A stretch of DNA of 64,000 nt from contig NZ_PGVF01000004.1 in assembly GCF_002860285.1 (NCBI RefSeq), positions 1 to 64,000 on the forward strand, given 5' to 3'. The DNA comes from Bacillus sp. M6-12 (lineage in GTDB: Bacteria; Bacillota; Bacilli; Bacillales; DSM-1321). This document shows positions 1 through 15,296 of the stretch, in pieces; the first letter of the stretch is position 1; every line of letters starts with the position of its first letter. The translations under genes and the position numbers were made by a program. The notes beneath the pieces were generated by a model, which did no database searches, had not been told where the DNA came from, and was given only the letters and a program-made list of their open reading frames with translations.

Positions 1-298
1 TCTTCGTGAGGGCAGCGGCCTTTGCCTTGGCTGCTGCGGCGGCTTTTTTCTTCGCCAGGTCTGCTTCATCACTTGGCTCTGCAGGCGCTTCTGCCTCTTC
101 CTTCGCTTTCATCTTCGCGAGGGCTGCTGCTTTTGCCTTGGCTGCTGCGGCGGCTTTTTTCTTCGCCAGGTCCGCTTCATCACTTGGCTCTGCAGGCGCT
201 TCTGCCTCTTCCTTCGCTTTCATCTTCTCGAGGGCGGCGGCTTTTGCCTTGGCGGCTGCCTCTTTCTTTAATTGATCGAGATCTTTTACATCGCTCAT
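1..298 (-). CDS. nuoC: NADH-quinone oxidoreductase subunit C, N-terminal part (cut by window edge)
   Basis: Only the first 99 codons lie in the window; the gene runs off the left edge. It starts with ATG at 298, two bases after the nuoB stop. The visible protein is a low-complexity Ala/Lys/Glu-rich extension, not the catalytic 30-kDa domain. It consists of a 37-residue unit (111 bp) repeated about two and a half times, with Lys/Ala-rich blocks alternating with a Glu/Pro/Ser/Asp block. Such extensions before the NuoC core are known in Bacillaceae. NuoC belongs to the peripheral arm of complex I. Identity rests on position after nuoA-nuoB and on the extension style; the conserved domain itself is not visible. 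Confidence 0.8.
   Translation of the reverse strand, partial: MSDVKDLDQLKKEAAAKAKAAALEKMKAKEEAEAPAEPSDEADLAKKKAAAAAKAKAAALAKMKAKEEAEAPAEPSDEADLAKKKAAAAAKAKAAALTK
1..298 (-). repeat. 111-bp in-frame tandem repeat in nuoC
   Basis: The same block recurs at offset 111: its junctions fall near 1, 112 and 223. Copies differ by few bases. Because 111 is a multiple of three, copy number changes keep the reading frame. Confidence 0.85.
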
Positions 299-300
299 GG

Positions 301-813
301 TTAAATCACCTTCTTCCCGGTTTTCGCCTCATAGCGAATCTTCTCTTTCAATTTATTGATTCCATAAATAAGAGCGGCTGGGTTGGGCGGACAGCCCGGA
401 ATATATACATCAACGGGAACGATTTGGTCGACACCTTTTACAACTGAATATGATCTTACGTATGGGCCTCCAGCTGTTGCACAAGATCCCATAGCGATTA
501 CCCACTTCGGCTCAGGCATTTGGTCATACAGCCTTTTTACAATCGGAGCCATTTTTTTAGTTACCGTTCCAGACACTATCATTACGTCAGATTGTCTTGG
601 GGATGTACGGAAAAAAGAACCGAAACGATCAAGGTCATAGTGGGAGGATCCAACGCCCATCATCTCAATAGCACAGCAGGCAAGACCGAATGTCATCGGC
701 CAGAGGGAGTTGCTCCTGGCCCATGCTTTTATTTGCTCAAGCGTTGCCATAAACACGTTCCTTTGCAGCTCTTCCATCTCTTCAGGAGAAATGTTATCCA
801 TCTTTAAGTCCAT
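301..813 (-). CDS. nuoB: NADH-quinone oxidoreductase subunit B
   Basis: This 170-residue protein is the complex I subunit that carries iron-sulfur cluster N2, the last cluster before quinone. The four cluster cysteines are visible: the adjacent pair in ACCAIEMM, one in MGSCATAGG and one in YIPGCPPNP. The core segment ([17 protein letters not shown]) is typical of the family. The ATG at 813 is preferred because AGAAGGTG lies just upstream; a longer reading from 834 adds seven residues inside nuoA and has no good ribosome site. The start overlaps the last codons of nuoA, which suggests translational coupling. Confidence 0.95.
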   Translation of the reverse strand: MDLKMDNISPEEMEELQRNVFMATLEQIKAWARSNSLWPMTFGLACCAIEMMGVGSSHYDLDRFGSFFRTSPRQSDVMIVSGTVTKKMAPIVKRLYDQMPEPKWVIAMGSCATAGGPYVRSYSVVKGVDQIVPVDVYIPGCPPNPAALIYGINKLKEKIRYEAKTGKKVI

Positions 814-1178
814 TTTAGCACCTTCTTTTTCCACGCGTAGATAAGTCCAATAAGCAGCAATAGAACGAAAATCAGCATTTCAATAAGTGCAAATATGCCC
901 AGTTTTTCATAGGCAACCGCCCAAGGATAAAGAAATACTGTTTCTACATCAAAAATGACAAACATTAAGGCAAAAATATAGTAGCGGACGTTGAATTGAA
1001 CCCTTGAATCATGGAATGGTTCAATCCCGCTTTCATAGGTAGTGTACTTAGCTTCGGATGGCTTATAAGGCCGAAGCAGCTTACCTATTAATATAGCTAC
1101 AACTGGCAGTAAAATCCCTAGACATAGAAACACAAAAACTATCAGATAATTATTCTGATACTGATTCAAAAGTTCCAT
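804..1178 (-). CDS. nuoA: NADH-quinone oxidoreductase subunit A
   Basis: NuoA is a small membrane subunit of complex I with three transmembrane helices. The 124-residue product has hydrophobic stretches near residues 10-30, 65-85 and 95-115. The conserved loop between helices 1 and 2 is present ([12 protein letters not shown], then FNVRYY and [15 protein letters not shown]). The second ATG (1178) is chosen because AAAGGGGG sits six bases upstream; the ATG at 1184 would touch this site. It is the first gene of the nuo operon and overlaps nuoB by ten bases. Confidence 0.95.
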   Translation of the reverse strand: MELLNQYQNNYLIVFVFLCLGILLPVVAILIGKLLRPYKPSEAKYTTYESGIEPFHDSRVQFNVRYYIFALMFVIFDVETVFLYPWAVAYEKLGIFALIEMLIFVLLLLIGLIYAWKKKVLKWT

Positions 1179-1308
1179 GCCCATCCCCCTTTATTATGTA
1201 AGATATTCTTTTGTGTCAGGCGGGTCAGCTTTTATAGCTGCACTCTGGCACAAGGTATTTCCTCTAAATTGTAAGAATGCTCACACTTTTATAAATGTAA
1301 CCGAATAC

Positions 1309-1337
1309 ATTATATCACTCTTAAAAATGTGTGTCGA
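1309..1337 (-). promoter_or_regulatory. Predicted sigma-A promoter of the nuo operon
   Basis: On the minus strand TCGACA and TATAAT are separated by 17 bases, one mismatch from the ideal -35 box. The predicted start point lies about 120 bases upstream of nuoA. The rest of 1185-1600 shows no gene. Confidence 0.6.
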
Positions 1338-1598
1338 TAAAGCTTAGAATTTGTTTCCAAGTAATTTGGCACTGCTTTACTATATGCCGGTCCACGACTT
1401 TTTAACACGAATAGATTGCTAGAAAAGTGCATTATACATAGTCAAAACCGCAGTTCGGCAGAATGGCGGGAAAACTGTTCTATATCTCTTTTGCAGACCA
1501 AATAAAAATCTCCTAACTAGTTTACGCCCAATTTTCTTTTTTCGTCTGTGAGAGATGTCATACTTTAGACAAAAAGGGATGGTTTTTCATAACCCGAA

Positions 1599-1821
1599 AG
1601 CTCTGTTAAACTTGCCTGTTGATTGCAGCGAAGGGCACTGGCTTTCCTCGGACGGTTCTGAAGCCTCCGGCGTTATACTCCTGCGGGGTCTCCCTGGATC
1701 CGCTTCTCCCGGGTACACTAAACTTGACCACCGCAGTAAGGAAAAAAAAATTATTGAGGATTCTCGAGCCTTTTGCTGCGATCAGCATAGTTCCAGAATC
1801 AAGAATGAACTTTAACATAGC
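1599..1821. repeat. Intergenic repeat family A, copy 1
   Basis: This 220-bp block between nuoA and atpC resembles the blocks at 18693 and 22860. Shared parts are the GCTCTGTTAA start, a TGTTGATT segment, a CTCCTGCGGGGTCTCCCT-like core and the TTTAACATAGC end. The two ends are an imperfect inverted repeat (GCTMTGTTAAA), as in a small non-autonomous mobile element. ORFs inside it look spurious. Confidence 0.75.
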
Positions 1822-1871
1822 AAAAAAAAGCACTATTCTACCCCGTAGTTGTAGGGTGAATAGTGCTTTTT

Positions 1872-1873
<2 letters not shown>
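1822..1873 (-). terminator. Intrinsic terminator of the atp operon
   Basis: A stem built on AAAGCACTATTC and its complement is flanked by T runs on both strands. It begins inside the atpC stop codon. It can act in both directions. Confidence 0.9.
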
Positions 1874-2276
<403 letters not shown>

Positions 2277-2300
2277 CTAATACCCTCCTTGGTCCCTTTA

Positions 2301-3719
<1,419 letters not shown>

Positions 3720-3834
3720 TTATGACACTATCCATTCATATAAATACCGGAGGCCACAGGATAAGAAAGGCTTGTCTTCCCCCCTTGAACTGAACAATAA
3801 TTGTCCGTCAAACCTGCTGGCTCCGGTTTTTCTT

Positions 3835-4692
<858 letters not shown>

Positions 4693-4727
4693 TCATTCTC
4701 ACCACCCTTTTACAATTTATAGACCAA

Positions 4728-7352
<2,625 letters not shown>

Positions 7353-7441
7353 CTATAGTCTTTGAAATTTTCAAATAGATATATTTGAAAAGAGATTTCT
7401 AGGTTAAATTACCTGTGTTTAAGGATTATAGACATAAAGTA

Positions 7442-7475
7442 ATGGCGAAGGTTCTTATCGAATGATCTTCGCCAT
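7442..7475 (-). promoter_or_regulatory. Hairpin in the atpE-atpF gap
   Basis: An 8-bp perfect stem (TGGCGAAG with CTTCGCCA, 7443-7450 and 7467-7474), extended by one A-T pair, lies just after the atpE stop. It has no T run on either strand. It may stabilise the upstream mRNA or reduce read-through so that c-subunit synthesis exceeds that of later genes; this role is inference. Confidence 0.55.
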
Positions 7476-7492
7476 CATTTCAATACTGCTGC

Positions 7493-8535
<1,043 letters not shown>

Positions 8536-8550
8536 TCACCTCTCTTTTTA

Positions 8551-8919
8551 CTATCGACGTAGATTTTGGATAAAATAATCTATCATAATGACCAAATAGG
8601 ATGTCATTAATCCAACTACCACACTAACCATATGAAATTGATCCGGATACCTCAAGGCAATGACTGCAGCCAGGGCTCCCATGGATAACCTCGTTACCAT
8701 GCCGAGGGATTTCACTTTCTTCCCTGCAGCAACCGCTTCGGAGAACTTCCTGTTTTTCTGGACCATTGACCAGAAATTGAACAGACTAATAGCCGTTCCC
8801 AGCACCAGGCCAAGGAAAACGGTTTTATACGGAGTTATTCCCGCACATAAAAGATAAAAGGACAACATATACATTATGTATTTACGTTGCCTGATAAACA
8901 TTGCTTCTAAATCTGGCAT
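8551..8919 (-). CDS. atpI: ATP synthase accessory protein I
   Basis: AtpI helps c-ring assembly and magnesium uptake in Bacilli. The 122-residue protein has four predicted membrane helices and ends in DYFIQNLRR. The ATG at 8919 is selected because it has AGGAGA upstream and follows atpZ by eight bases; longer readings extend into atpZ and are not supported. Confidence 0.88.
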   Translation of the reverse strand: MPDLEAMFIRQRKYIMYMLSFYLLCAGITPYKTVFLGLVLGTAISLFNFWSMVQKNRKFSEAVAAGKKVKSLGMVTRLSMGALAAVIALRYPDQFHMVSVVVGLMTSYLVIMIDYFIQNLRR

Positions 8920-8927
8920 TATAATAA

Positions 8928-9149
8928 TTAATCTCCTGAGAAATATTGTCGGACAGTGCGCAGCATGGCATATGTGCCAGCAGCAAGTCCTAAAAGAAGA
9001 CCTACCACCATTAAAAACGGAGCAGAGTCCAGCTTGCTGTCGAACAATCTTCCGGCAAACAAACCTACTAAAGTGCATCCGACCAATTGGGATAGAATTG
9101 CAGATGTTAATGCCATTGCCCTGAATAAGTGGCGTTCTTTTTGACGCAT
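8928..9149 (-). CDS. atpZ: AtpZ-like ATP synthase accessory membrane protein
   Basis: This 73-residue protein with two membrane helices (LVGCTLVGLFAGRLFDSKL... FLMVVGLLLGLAAGTYAMLR) is the first gene of the atp operon. It resembles the AtpZ/AtpI family that precedes atpI in several Bacilli and has been linked to magnesium transport. The ATG at 9149 with GAGGAAG upstream is chosen; upstream codons in the frame overlap the promoter side and are rejected. Confidence 0.85.
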   Translation of the reverse strand: MRQKERHLFRAMALTSAILSQLVGCTLVGLFAGRLFDSKLDSAPFLMVVGLLLGLAAGTYAMLRTVRQYFSGD

Positions 9150-9261
9150 GGCAACTTCCTCGCGGGTAATTTTGAGGGTGAAAACATATAATTGCATTGT
9201 GCACAAACGGGAATAAAATTGCACAGCAGTGTTGGAAACCCTGTCATTCATGCCCTTTGTT

Positions 9262-9290
9262 AGCATACAATAGGCACCTTACGTTGTCAA
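9262..9290 (-). promoter_or_regulatory. Sigma-A promoter of the atp operon
   Basis: A perfect -35 TTGACA and the -10 TATGCT are separated by 17 bases on the minus strand. Transcription would begin near 9255, about 105 bases before atpZ. This is the only strong promoter seen for the whole atp operon. Confidence 0.85.
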
Positions 9291-9300
9291 TCGCTCCATA

Positions 9301-9351
9301 GTGAAAAATGTCACACCTTCGTAATAATTAACGATTTGTTCACATTTTCAT
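9301..9351 (-). terminator. Possible weak terminator downstream of the protease gene
   Basis: Imperfect inverted repeat with outer arms AAAATGT and ACATTTT, ending in a short T run on the minus strand. The inner part of the stem pairs poorly. It lies between the protease gene and the atp promoter. Confidence 0.3.
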
Positions 9352-9394
9352 TAAAAAATCCAAAAATAACCATTAATTCCCACTTGATAATTAT

Positions 9395-11620
9395 TTACTT
9401 CTCAATTTGGATTATCTGATCTATTCTGTTTTCCCTGCCAGCTTTTCTGGCGAAAATAACAGCTCTGTAAACTCCTGCTGGAGGCATGCTTTTTATAGAG
9501 AGCTCCCTTTTGATCAAGCCTCTCGGTGCATTGTAAGCCCAATCCAGGTATCCTGCAAACCGGAGACTGTCATAATCATACAGAGCAATGCCAAATTCTT
9601 CAGCTCCTCCAGGCAAATACACCTCATATCTATAGCTGTCCGGAGAATCAGCTGCTGCGAACGCAAACCCCATCACCCGCGGGTACTTAGGTTCTTCCAT
9701 TACATATAAGTATGGAAGCTGAATTTCTTTGGCACCTGCTGATAACGTTATATAACCATCTGTAATTTTCTCCCGGGATTTCCTGGTATCCACTGCTGCA
9801 CCGATTATCACTGCCTTATTTTCCCCCGGCTTCAATAAAAAGTCCTGAGGCATCCGCCACTTTACCCCGTTTGTTCTTGGCGGGTATTTAAATGAATAAC
9901 GTCTGGTCTTGTTTCCACTATTCTCGACGATTATTTTTACCTGGCGCTCCTCACGTCCAGCTATACCTGTAAACATCCCAAAAGATAAGGAAGCTGGGAT
10001 TACAAGGGTGTCAGCCTTTATAGCCCTGATTAGATCCACCCGGCCTGCTCCTTGTTCAAATGTATGGTATGCCTGGCCACTTTCTTTTTTTAACGGCTTT
10101 GCGGTAGTCATCAATGCAGATTTAATTTTTTCCGGTCCCCAGTCAGGGTGAGCCTGTTTTAATAACGCGCAGGCACCCGCTATATGCGGGGCCGCCATGC
10201 TTGTTCCAGCCATCGTTAAATACCCTGAGGGTACCGTACTTTTAATAGAGACTCCAGGGGCCAGCAGGTCAGGTTTTATTCCCCAATTAACGGTAACAGG
10301 CCCTCTTGAACTGAAATCCGCGAGCCGATCCTGTTCTTTTTTATAATAAAAAGCTCCAGTGAGAGAACCAGTTTCTTCCATTATGTTTATAAGCCGAATA
10401 CCATCTTCCTTTGAAATGCTTACAGCAGGTATATCCTGTGGCTCCACCAAGCCGCCCGTAAATGGTCCGTTGATATTATTAAAGATAATAACACCGTCCG
10501 CTCCAGCTTTTTGAGCATTGTTAATTTTTTCAGCAAATGTCAATGTGCCCCGTTTAATTAGAGCTATTTTATTTTTCACATGTTTGAGTTCAGTTTTTTT
10601 CCCAATGCCTCCATTGACGACTTCCTGGGTATTACGAAAGTTCCACGGCTTGCTTCCCTGAAATTCAGAAAGTCTTATCTTTGCTTTACTCGCACCGAGT
10701 CCAGCCGCAAGAAACGGAACATCTAATGGTGGTGTGGATGCTCCAACGGTAATAGATTTTCCGGCTGTGCCCGGGGTTCCCACTGTCCATACGCCAGGCC
10801 CGGAATTACCGCTTGAGGTAACAGCTGTAATCCCGCTTTCCACTGCCTTATCCAAGGCCATTGAAATCGGTAAATCAGGTCCATTTACGTTGTTCCCAAG
10901 CGACAGGTTCAGCACATCAACTGAATCCTTAATAGCCCGGTCAATGGCTGCAATTACTTGTTCGGTATTACCCATACCGCCGGGTCCGAGTGCCCTGTAG
11001 GCGATAATTTCCGCTTCAGGTGCAACTCCCTTGATTTTTCCGTTTGCAGCGATGATCCCGGCTACGTGGGTACCATGCGAAGTAGCCACTCCTTCTTTCC
11101 CTCTTGTTTCCATAGGATCCTCATCACCGTCTACCATGTCGGACCCACCCTTGTATGACCTTCGTAAATCGGGGTGGCTGTAATCAATGCCTGTATCAAT
11201 TACTCCTACCTTTACACCTTTTCCTGTGAGGCGATGATGGGAGGAGTCAAAAATCCCCCTTGCTGCCCTGCCTCCGATAAATGGGACACTTTCATCAAGG
11301 GTTACCTTATACACCAAGGCTTCAGAAACTTCCTTTACTAAAGGGCTGGTCTTTAATCGCTGGAGGTCTTGGCGATTGCCAAGAACCGAGAACCCATTTA
11401 AAGCATACTGGAAATGTTTTCGCAATTGAATGGATGAGTAGGATGATAGGATTTTATCAATTTGTGGCTTTGTAACCGATGCTTCAAGCGTCACAATCGC
11501 AAGAATCTGTTCCGTCTGCGATTGCTTCGGAAGCGGAGGAAGCTTGTTAATGGATGAAGAAGCGGATGAACCGGTAATAAGCATTAACACTAATATAATA
11601 CTTGCCGTTTTGATAGTCAT
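9395..11620 (-). CDS. Secreted subtilisin-like serine protease with PA domain (Vpr-like)
   Basis: This 741-residue protein has a signal peptide (residues 1-20), an inhibitor-I9-type propeptide (about 38-105) and an S8 catalytic domain. The catalytic triad is visible: D142 in VIDTG, H182 in SHGTHVAG and S474 in GTSMAAP; the oxyanion residue is N272. A protease-associated (PA) domain is inserted at about 340-425, between the His and Ser segments, as in Vpr and lactocepin-like proteases. The C-terminal 200 residues look beta-rich (Fn3-like). The ATG at 11620 follows AAAGGAGGAG. It is not part of this locus in B. subtilis, so it may be a lineage-specific insertion. Probable role: extracellular protein breakdown. 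Confidence 0.93.
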   Translation of the reverse strand: MTIKTASIILVLMLITGSSASSSINKLPPLPKQSQTEQILAIVTLEASVTKPQIDKILSSYSSIQLRKHFQYALNGFSVLGNRQDLQRLKTSPLVKEVSEALVYKVTLDESVPFIGGRAARGIFDSSHHRLTGKGVKVGVIDTGIDYSHPDLRRSYKGGSDMVDGDEDPMETRGKEGVATSHGTHVAGIIAANGKIKGVAPEAEIIAYRALGPGGMGNTEQVIAAIDRAIKDSVDVLNLSLGNNVNGPDLPISMALDKAVESGITAVTSSGNSGPGVWTVGTPGTAGKSITVGASTPPLDVPFLAAGLGASKAKIRLSEFQGSKPWNFRNTQEVVNGGIGKKTELKHVKNKIALIKRGTLTFAEKINNAQKAGADGVIIFNNINGPFTGGLVEPQDIPAVSISKEDGIRLINIMEETGSLTGAFYYKKEQDRLADFSSRGPVTVNWGIKPDLLAPGVSIKSTVPSGYLTMAGTSMAAPHIAGACALLKQAHPDWGPEKIKSALMTTAKPLKKESGQAYHTFEQGAGRVDLIRAIKADTLVIPASLSFGMFTGIAGREERQVKIIVENSGNKTRRYSFKYPPRTNGVKWRMPQDFLLKPGENKAVIIGAAVDTRKSREKITDGYITLSAGAKEIQLPYLYVMEEPKYPRVMGFAFAAADSPDSYRYEVYLPGGAEEFGIALYDYDSLRFAGYLDWAYNAPRGLIKRELSIKSMPPAGVYRAVIFARKAGRENRIDQIIQIEK

Positions 11621-11765
11621 CCCAACTCCTCCTTTTTGAATAGCGTTTCACCGGAGGAAAGGACATATACAAGAAACTCTTTTTTCTGCAGCACTGGTAT
11701 AAGGAATTTTTTTCAACCTTAAGCTGATCTATCGCAATTTTATTATTAAACCTTTTAAAAATACC

Positions 11766-11800
11766 AAAAAACCCTGTCTGATTTATCTAACAGGGTTTTC
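11766..11800 (-). terminator. Intrinsic terminator after the upp-mnaA unit
   Basis: Stem AAAACCCTGT with ACAGGGTTTT followed by a T run on the minus strand, directly after the epimerase gene. The gap 11621-11817 also contains the upstream region of the protease, with no clear promoter match. Confidence 0.88.
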
Positions 11801-11817
11801 TGATATATAGGGAATTA

Positions 11818-12969
11818 TTATTGTTCTAATGGGTTATATGGTTCTGGACGGCTGTCGAGTTTTTGAAAATAGTACTTGATCGCTTCTGCTATACGGCCAG
11901 ATGCTTTTCCATCTCCATACGGGTTTCCGGCCTTTGCCATTTTCGCATGTGCTGCATCATCATTTAAAAGTTCAGAAGCAAGGCTGTAAATGGTTTCTTC
12001 CTCGATACCCGCAAGCTTCAGGGTTCCTGCTTCAATTCCTTCTGGACGCTCTGTTGTATCCCTTAATACCAATACAGGAACACCAAGAGACGGGGCCTCT
12101 TCCTGAACACCGCCCGAATCTGTAAGAATCAAATGTGCCCGTGCCGCAAAGTTATGGAAATCAAAGACATCAAGAGGTTCGATCAGCTGGATTCTTGGAT
12201 CATTGCCCAAGACTTCATCTGCAAGTTCACGGACAACAGGATTGAGGTGAACTGGATAAATCACTTGAACATCATCATTCTCTTCTACCAGGCGTTTTAC
12301 CGCTCTAAACATATTCCTCATAGGCTCACCAAGATTTTCACGGCGATGTGCTGTTAATAATACCAAACGGTCATTCCCAAGCTTATCGAGAACAGGATGA
12401 GAATAATCTTCATTTACAGTTGTCGACAATGCGTCAATTGCCGTATTCCCAGTAATAAATATAGACTCTTCCTTTTTGTTCTCATTTAACAGGTTGTGAG
12501 CCGATTTTGTTGTTGGCGCAAAATGCAGGTCAGCCATTACGCCAGTCAATTGACGGTTCATTTCCTCAGGGAACGGAGAATATTTATTCCATGTGCGAAG
12601 GCCCGCTTCCACATGGCCGATGGCTATTTGATTATAAAAAGCAGCAAGGCTGGCGATAAAGGTAGTCGTCGTATCACCATGTACAAGGACAATGTCCGGC
12701 TTTACTTCTTTCATAACTTTATCAAGCCCTTCCAGCCCTCTCGTCGTAACATCGATAAGTGTCTGGCGATCCTTCATAATATTCAGGTCATAGTCAGGAT
12801 TTATTGAAAAAATATCCAGAACCTGGTCGAGCATCTGCCTGTGCTGGGCAGTTACTGTAACAATTGACTCAAACTCAGGATGTTTGTTCAATTCAAGCAC
12901 TAACGGTGCCATTTTAATAGCTTCAGGCCTAGTACCAAATATGGTCATTACTCTAATTGGATTATTCAT
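11818..12969 (-). CDS. mnaA: UDP-N-acetylglucosamine 2-epimerase (non-hydrolysing)
   Basis: The enzyme interconverts UDP-GlcNAc and UDP-ManNAc and so supplies precursors for wall teichoic acid linkage units and other surface sugars. The 383-residue sequence shows FGTRPEAIKMAPLV, VHGDTTTTFIASLAAFY, IGHVEAGLRTWNKYSPFPEEMNR and TDSGGVQEEAPSLGVPVL, all diagnostic. AAAAGGAG precedes the ATG. It lies 19 bases after upp and probably shares its transcript. The wecB name is equally used for this family. Confidence 0.96.
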   Translation of the reverse strand: MNNPIRVMTIFGTRPEAIKMAPLVLELNKHPEFESIVTVTAQHRQMLDQVLDIFSINPDYDLNIMKDRQTLIDVTTRGLEGLDKVMKEVKPDIVLVHGDTTTTFIASLAAFYNQIAIGHVEAGLRTWNKYSPFPEEMNRQLTGVMADLHFAPTTKSAHNLLNENKKEESIFITGNTAIDALSTTVNEDYSHPVLDKLGNDRLVLLTAHRRENLGEPMRNMFRAVKRLVEENDDVQVIYPVHLNPVVRELADEVLGNDPRIQLIEPLDVFDFHNFAARAHLILTDSGGVQEEAPSLGVPVLVLRDTTERPEGIEAGTLKLAGIEEETIYSLASELLNDDAAHAKMAKAGNPYGDGKASGRIAEAIKYYFQKLDSRPEPYNPLEQ

Positions 12970-12988
12970 GCATTACTCCTTTTGGGAT

Positions 12989-13618
12989 TTATTTCGTCCC
13001 AAATAAACGGTCTCCGGCATCACCAAGGCCCGGAACGATATAGCCATGGTCATTTAATTTTTCATCAAGTGCCGCAATATAAATATCCACATCAGGATGT
13101 GCTTCTTTAAGTGCATCGACACCTTCTGGCGCAGCGATCAGACACATAAATTTAATGTTAGCCGCACCGCGCTTTTTCAGTGAATGAAGAGCCTCGATAG
13201 CTGATCCGCCAGTCGCGAGCATCGGATCCACAACGATAAATTCTCTTTCCTCAACATCACTAGGAAGCTTGATGTAATATTCCACAGGCTTCAGCGTTTC
13301 TGGATCGCGATATAGGCCGACATGTCCTACCTTTGCAGCAGGAATCAGCTTTAAAATACCATCTACCATACCGATACCGGCACGCAAAATCGGTACTATA
13401 CCAAGCTTTTTGCCGGAAAGGACCTTTGATTTGGCTTTTCGGACAGGCGTTTCAATCTCCACTTCTTCAAGCGGCATGTCCCTTGTAATTTCAAACGCCA
13501 TCAAGGTTGCGACTTCATCGACCAATTCACGGAATTCCTTTGTACCCGTTCTTATATCACGGATGTATGTAAGCTTGTGTTGGATTAAAGGATGATCAAA
13601 AACGTATACCTTTCCCAT
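12989..13618 (-). CDS. upp: Uracil phosphoribosyltransferase
   Basis: Upp converts uracil and PRPP to UMP in pyrimidine salvage. The 209-residue product has the usual family length, the PRPP-binding loop [14 protein letters not shown] and the C-terminal uracil-binding segment ([25 protein letters not shown]). AAAGGAGAG precedes the ATG. Confidence 0.98.
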   Translation of the reverse strand: MGKVYVFDHPLIQHKLTYIRDIRTGTKEFRELVDEVATLMAFEITRDMPLEEVEIETPVRKAKSKVLSGKKLGIVPILRAGIGMVDGILKLIPAAKVGHVGLYRDPETLKPVEYYIKLPSDVEEREFIVVDPMLATGGSAIEALHSLKKRGAANIKFMCLIAAPEGVDALKEAHPDVDIYIAALDEKLNDHGYIVPGLGDAGDRLFGTK

Positions 13619-13670
13619 AAGGATCTCTCCTTTTCATATTCTTATTCCAGTAAAATTTGCACTTCAACTC

Positions 13671-13699
13671 ATTCTACAGAAAAAAACATTTTTCTTCAA
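13671..13699 (-). promoter_or_regulatory. Predicted sigma-A promoter for upp-mnaA
   Basis: TTGAAG and TAGAAT are 17 bases apart on the minus strand, about 50 bases upstream of upp. Confidence 0.55.
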
Positions 13700-13733
13700 C
13701 TTATGCCGAAAGCTTACTTTTCCCTAAAACATA

Positions 13734-13770
13734 ACTAAACCTTTCCGGAAATGGGCCGGAAAGGTTTAGT
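13734..13770 (-). terminator. Intrinsic terminator of glyA
   Basis: Strong 15-bp stem (ACTAAACCTTTCCGG and its complement) right after the glyA stop, followed by a T-rich tail. Confidence 0.85.
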
Positions 13771-13777
13771 GTAAGCT

Positions 13778-15022
13778 TTATGACAATGTTGGGTATAACT
13801 GATATTTACCAGAAAGTGCCTCTACACGCTGCTTGGCTTCTTCCAGTTTGGATTCATCTTCATGGTTTTTCAGTACTAGACCGATAATCGCTGCGATTTC
13901 ATCCATGTCTTCAAGGATAAACCCGCGTGAAGTAACAGCGGCTGTACCGATTCTGATGCCGCTTGTAACAAATGGGCTTTCCGGATCGAATGGAATCGTG
14001 TTTTTGTTTACAGTGATTCCGATATCATCCAGTGCTTTTTCAGCCACTTTTCCAGTAAGGTTTAGCGAACGGACATCAAGAAGCAGGAGGTGATTATCAG
14101 TTCCGTCAGAAACGAGAGTAATTCCTTCTTTTTTCAAAGCTTCGCCAAGGCGCTTGGCGTTATCAATAATATTCTGTGCATACTGTTTAAAATCCTCTTG
14201 AAGCGCTTCGCCAAAAGCAACTGCTTTAGCTGCAATAACATGCATAAGAGGGCCGCCCTGGATGCCCGGAAAAATAGACTTGTCAATTTTCTTTGCGAAT
14301 TCTTCCTTACAAAGGATCATCCCTCCGCGAGGTCCGCGAAGTGTCTTATGAGTAGTAGTAGTAACAAAATCAGCGTAAGGCACTGGATTTTGGTGAAGTC
14401 CCGCCGCTACAAGGCCTGCAATATGCGCCATGTCAACCATCAAATATGCTCCTACCTCGTCAGCGATTTCCCTGAAGCGCTTGAAATCGATCTCTCTCGG
14501 ATAAGCACTCGCACCAGCTACAATCAGCTTCGGCTTATGTGTACGAGCCTTCTCGAGAACGTCTTCATAGTCAATCATTTGCTTTTCTTTATCGACACCA
14601 TATTCAACGAAATTGTATTGCACACCACTGAAGTTAACGGCACTTCCATGTGTTAAGTGGCCGCCGTGGGAAAGATTCATCCCTAGGACCGTATCCCCTT
14701 GCTCCAAAATGGTGAAATAAACCGCCATGTTTGCCTGTGCACCTGAGTGAGGCTGGACATTTGCGTGCTCTGCGCCGAAGATTTCTTTCGCCCGGTCACG
14801 TGCCAAATCCTCCACGATATCTACATATTCACAACCGCCATAATAACGTTTTCCGGGATAACCTTCTGCATACTTGTTCGTCAATACTGAACCTTGCGCT
14901 TCCATCACTGATTCACTTACGAAGTTCTCTGAAGCTATCAATTCAATCTTGCTTCGTTGACGTCCGAGTTCTTTTTGTATTGCCTTCCATACTTGCTCAT
15001 CCTGCTTCGCCAAATGGTTCAT
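13778..15022 (-). CDS. glyA: Serine hydroxymethyltransferase
   Basis: This PLP enzyme converts serine and tetrahydrofolate to glycine and methylene-THF, the main one-carbon source for purine and thymidylate synthesis. The 414-residue sequence has the PLP lysine K226 in [14 protein letters not shown], the SGSQAN-type segment as [11 protein letters not shown] and the start [12 protein letters not shown]. The ATG at 15022 follows GAGGGGGA; an upstream in-frame start at 15049 is not needed. A PurR-like operator lies about 160-200 bases upstream. Confidence 0.97.
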   Translation of the reverse strand: MNHLAKQDEQVWKAIQKELGRQRSKIELIASENFVSESVMEAQGSVLTNKYAEGYPGKRYYGGCEYVDIVEDLARDRAKEIFGAEHANVQPHSGAQANMAVYFTILEQGDTVLGMNLSHGGHLTHGSAVNFSGVQYNFVEYGVDKEKQMIDYEDVLEKARTHKPKLIVAGASAYPREIDFKRFREIADEVGAYLMVDMAHIAGLVAAGLHQNPVPYADFVTTTTHKTLRGPRGGMILCKEEFAKKIDKSIFPGIQGGPLMHVIAAKAVAFGEALQEDFKQYAQNIIDNAKRLGEALKKEGITLVSDGTDNHLLLLDVRSLNLTGKVAEKALDDIGITVNKNTIPFDPESPFVTSGIRIGTAAVTSRGFILEDMDEIAAIIGLVLKNHEDESKLEEAKQRVEALSGKYQLYPTLS

Positions 15023-15173
15023 TGGAATCCCCCTCAGATAATAGTGCATTTGTTTTTGGTTATGTACAAAAGTCCGTTCCCAGGAAAGACCTTTGCAAAA
15101 AGCGGTATTTTTCGAAAATTCTATTCTATATTATCACGTTCAAAATAGTTATGGTAGTAGCCGAAAGGTATTT

Positions 15174-15217
15174 TTTTACGAACATTTTTACTGATTGGTA
15201 TAAAAACATTCGGTTTT
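15174..15217 (-). promoter_or_regulatory. PurR-like operator (two inverted PurBoxes) upstream of glyA
   Basis: Two AT-flanked CGAA motifs face each other: TTTTACGAACATT (15174-15186) and the complement of AACATTCGGTTTT (15205-15217). The known Bacillus PurBox is AWWWCCGAACWWT, used as inverted pairs 16-17 bases apart; here the gap is 18. Match is good but not perfect. glyA is a known PurR target in B. subtilis. Confidence 0.5.
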
Positions 15218-15242
15218 TAACCGTTTAATATAATTAAGCATC

Positions 15243-15283
15243 AAAAAAGCCCTGCCTTCTTTATAAAAACGGCAGAGCTTTTA
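15243..15283 (-). terminator. Intrinsic terminator of ywlG
   Basis: Stem AAAAGCTCTGCC with GGCAGGGCTTTT and a T run on the minus strand, just after the gene at 15297. Confidence 0.88.
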
Positions 15284-15296
15284 ATTTAATCTGTCT

